From positions 9,505-73,504 of the forward strand of contig CAXTTV010000002.1 in NCBI GenBank assembly GCA_964247295.1: DNA of 64,000 nucleotides, given 5' to 3'. This DNA comes from CAXTTV01 sp964247295. GTDB lineage: Bacteria; Chloroflexota; Ktedonobacteria; Ktedonobacterales; Ktedonobacteraceae. How positions within the stretch are numbered: position 1 is the first letter of the stretch; every line of letters starts with the position of its first letter. Below are positions 63,662-64,000 of this stretch, one piece after another. The notes under the pieces were generated by a model. It did no database searches. It was not told the DNA's origin and saw nothing but the letters and a program-made list of their open reading frames with translations. A program made the position numbers and the translations under genes.

Positions 63662-64000
63662 ATAATCTCCGTGCAGCATAGTGCGTTCCCATCTATTATC
63701 AGGTACAGCAAATAGCTTAAATAGGGGAAATAAATACTCTTTTTTGACCTGCGTTTTCTTGGAAAAACGCACTCATTAAAACATTGATATATACGTCCGA
63801 TCAGCAACAAAATACTCTACTTAATAAACGTTTATCCGGTTGGAAGGTTCCTTTTATAGTTAATCTGTGTTACTGCTTAATCTGATAATCGTATTTTTGC
63901 GCAAAAAGGGGCAGTAGTTGTGAAATTACTGTGAACGGGCTTGAGAAAAGCTCTGAGAACGCTTGACAAAATCCTAAAATTGGGACATATTTCTTAGAAG
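63662..64000. other. Intergenic end of the window with a promoter
   Basis: No gene. Plus strand -35 TTGACA (63963-63968), a 17-bp spacer and -10 CATATT (63986-63991) may serve a gene beyond the edge. Confidence 0.45.

Noticed and set aside
1..64000. CRISPR array
   Set aside because: No run of regularly spaced repeats was seen; the direct repeats found are single pairs.
1..64000. Complete insertion sequence or transposase gene
   Set aside because: No transposase motif or paired terminal inverted repeats were recognised, although gene remnants are frequent.

Overview
The window looks like chromosomal DNA from a member of the Chloroflexota, most probably the Ktedonobacterales. This is inferred from gene content, not from a marker gene: a LuxR-type regulator with an NB-ARC ATPase and TPR repeats, several OmpR-type two-component systems, a kinase/WD40 remnant, a large secreted GH92 mannosidase, DoxX and DUF4385 proteins, and mixed codon use of moderate GC. 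A run of 52 Ns at 55993-56044 shows that this is a draft assembly.

Layout. 1-7.5 kb: broken ATPase, DUF4385 protein, HtrA protease, M50/CBS protease, histidine-kinase remnant, and an intact OmpR regulator/kinase pair. 7.6-12.8 kb: a stretch of gene decay with a beta-propeller protein whose N-terminal part is broken, an adenine deaminase cut by one amber codon, a frameshifted kinase/WD40 gene and a frameshifted HAMP-like gene. 13.2-18.4 kb: metal homeostasis, with a NiCoT transporter, a cupredoxin lipoprotein and divergent copA and csoR-copZ units, each with a G/C-rich CsoR-type operator. 18.5-30.8 kb: GH92 mannosidase, LuxR regulator, a VIT1 remnant behind a second OmpR regulator/kinase pair, a GAF-PAS kinase, a multicopper-oxidase remnant and a tandem UspA protein. 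31.3-35.5 kb: DoxX, MurB, two frameshifted small genes, a secreted cysteine-rich protein and a deleted GTP-PEP carboxykinase.

35.9-48.1 kb is the most interesting block. A three-gene operon encodes a SNF2-type helicase with a DUF3883 tail, a DUF1156 DNA methyltransferase, and a DUF499 ATPase with a HEPN-like RxxxxH motif at its N-terminus. This composition matches the helicase-methylase-ATPase (Hma) type of anti-phage system as I remember it. A large serine recombinase is divergent from the operon and ends 61 bp from tRNA-Asp, so the block may be a mobile defence island.

48.4-64 kb: a NYN ribonuclease; an overlapping envelope operon (polyprenol-phosphate-mannose synthase, flippase-like protein, UbiA-type polyprenyl-phosphate phosphoribosyltransferase); a Crp-family regulator; three tandem paralogous GT-C mannosyltransferases, the likely users of polyprenol-phosphate-mannose; an acyl-CoA synthetase; a DUF1858-Mrp ATPase; prephenate dehydratase; a DUF983 protein; a small zinc-ribbon protein; and a membrane-anchored esterase.

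Gene decay is the second theme: eleven or more loci are truncated, frameshifted or interrupted by stop codons. Most lie between 1 and 35.5 kb, while the region to the right of the tRNA is intact.
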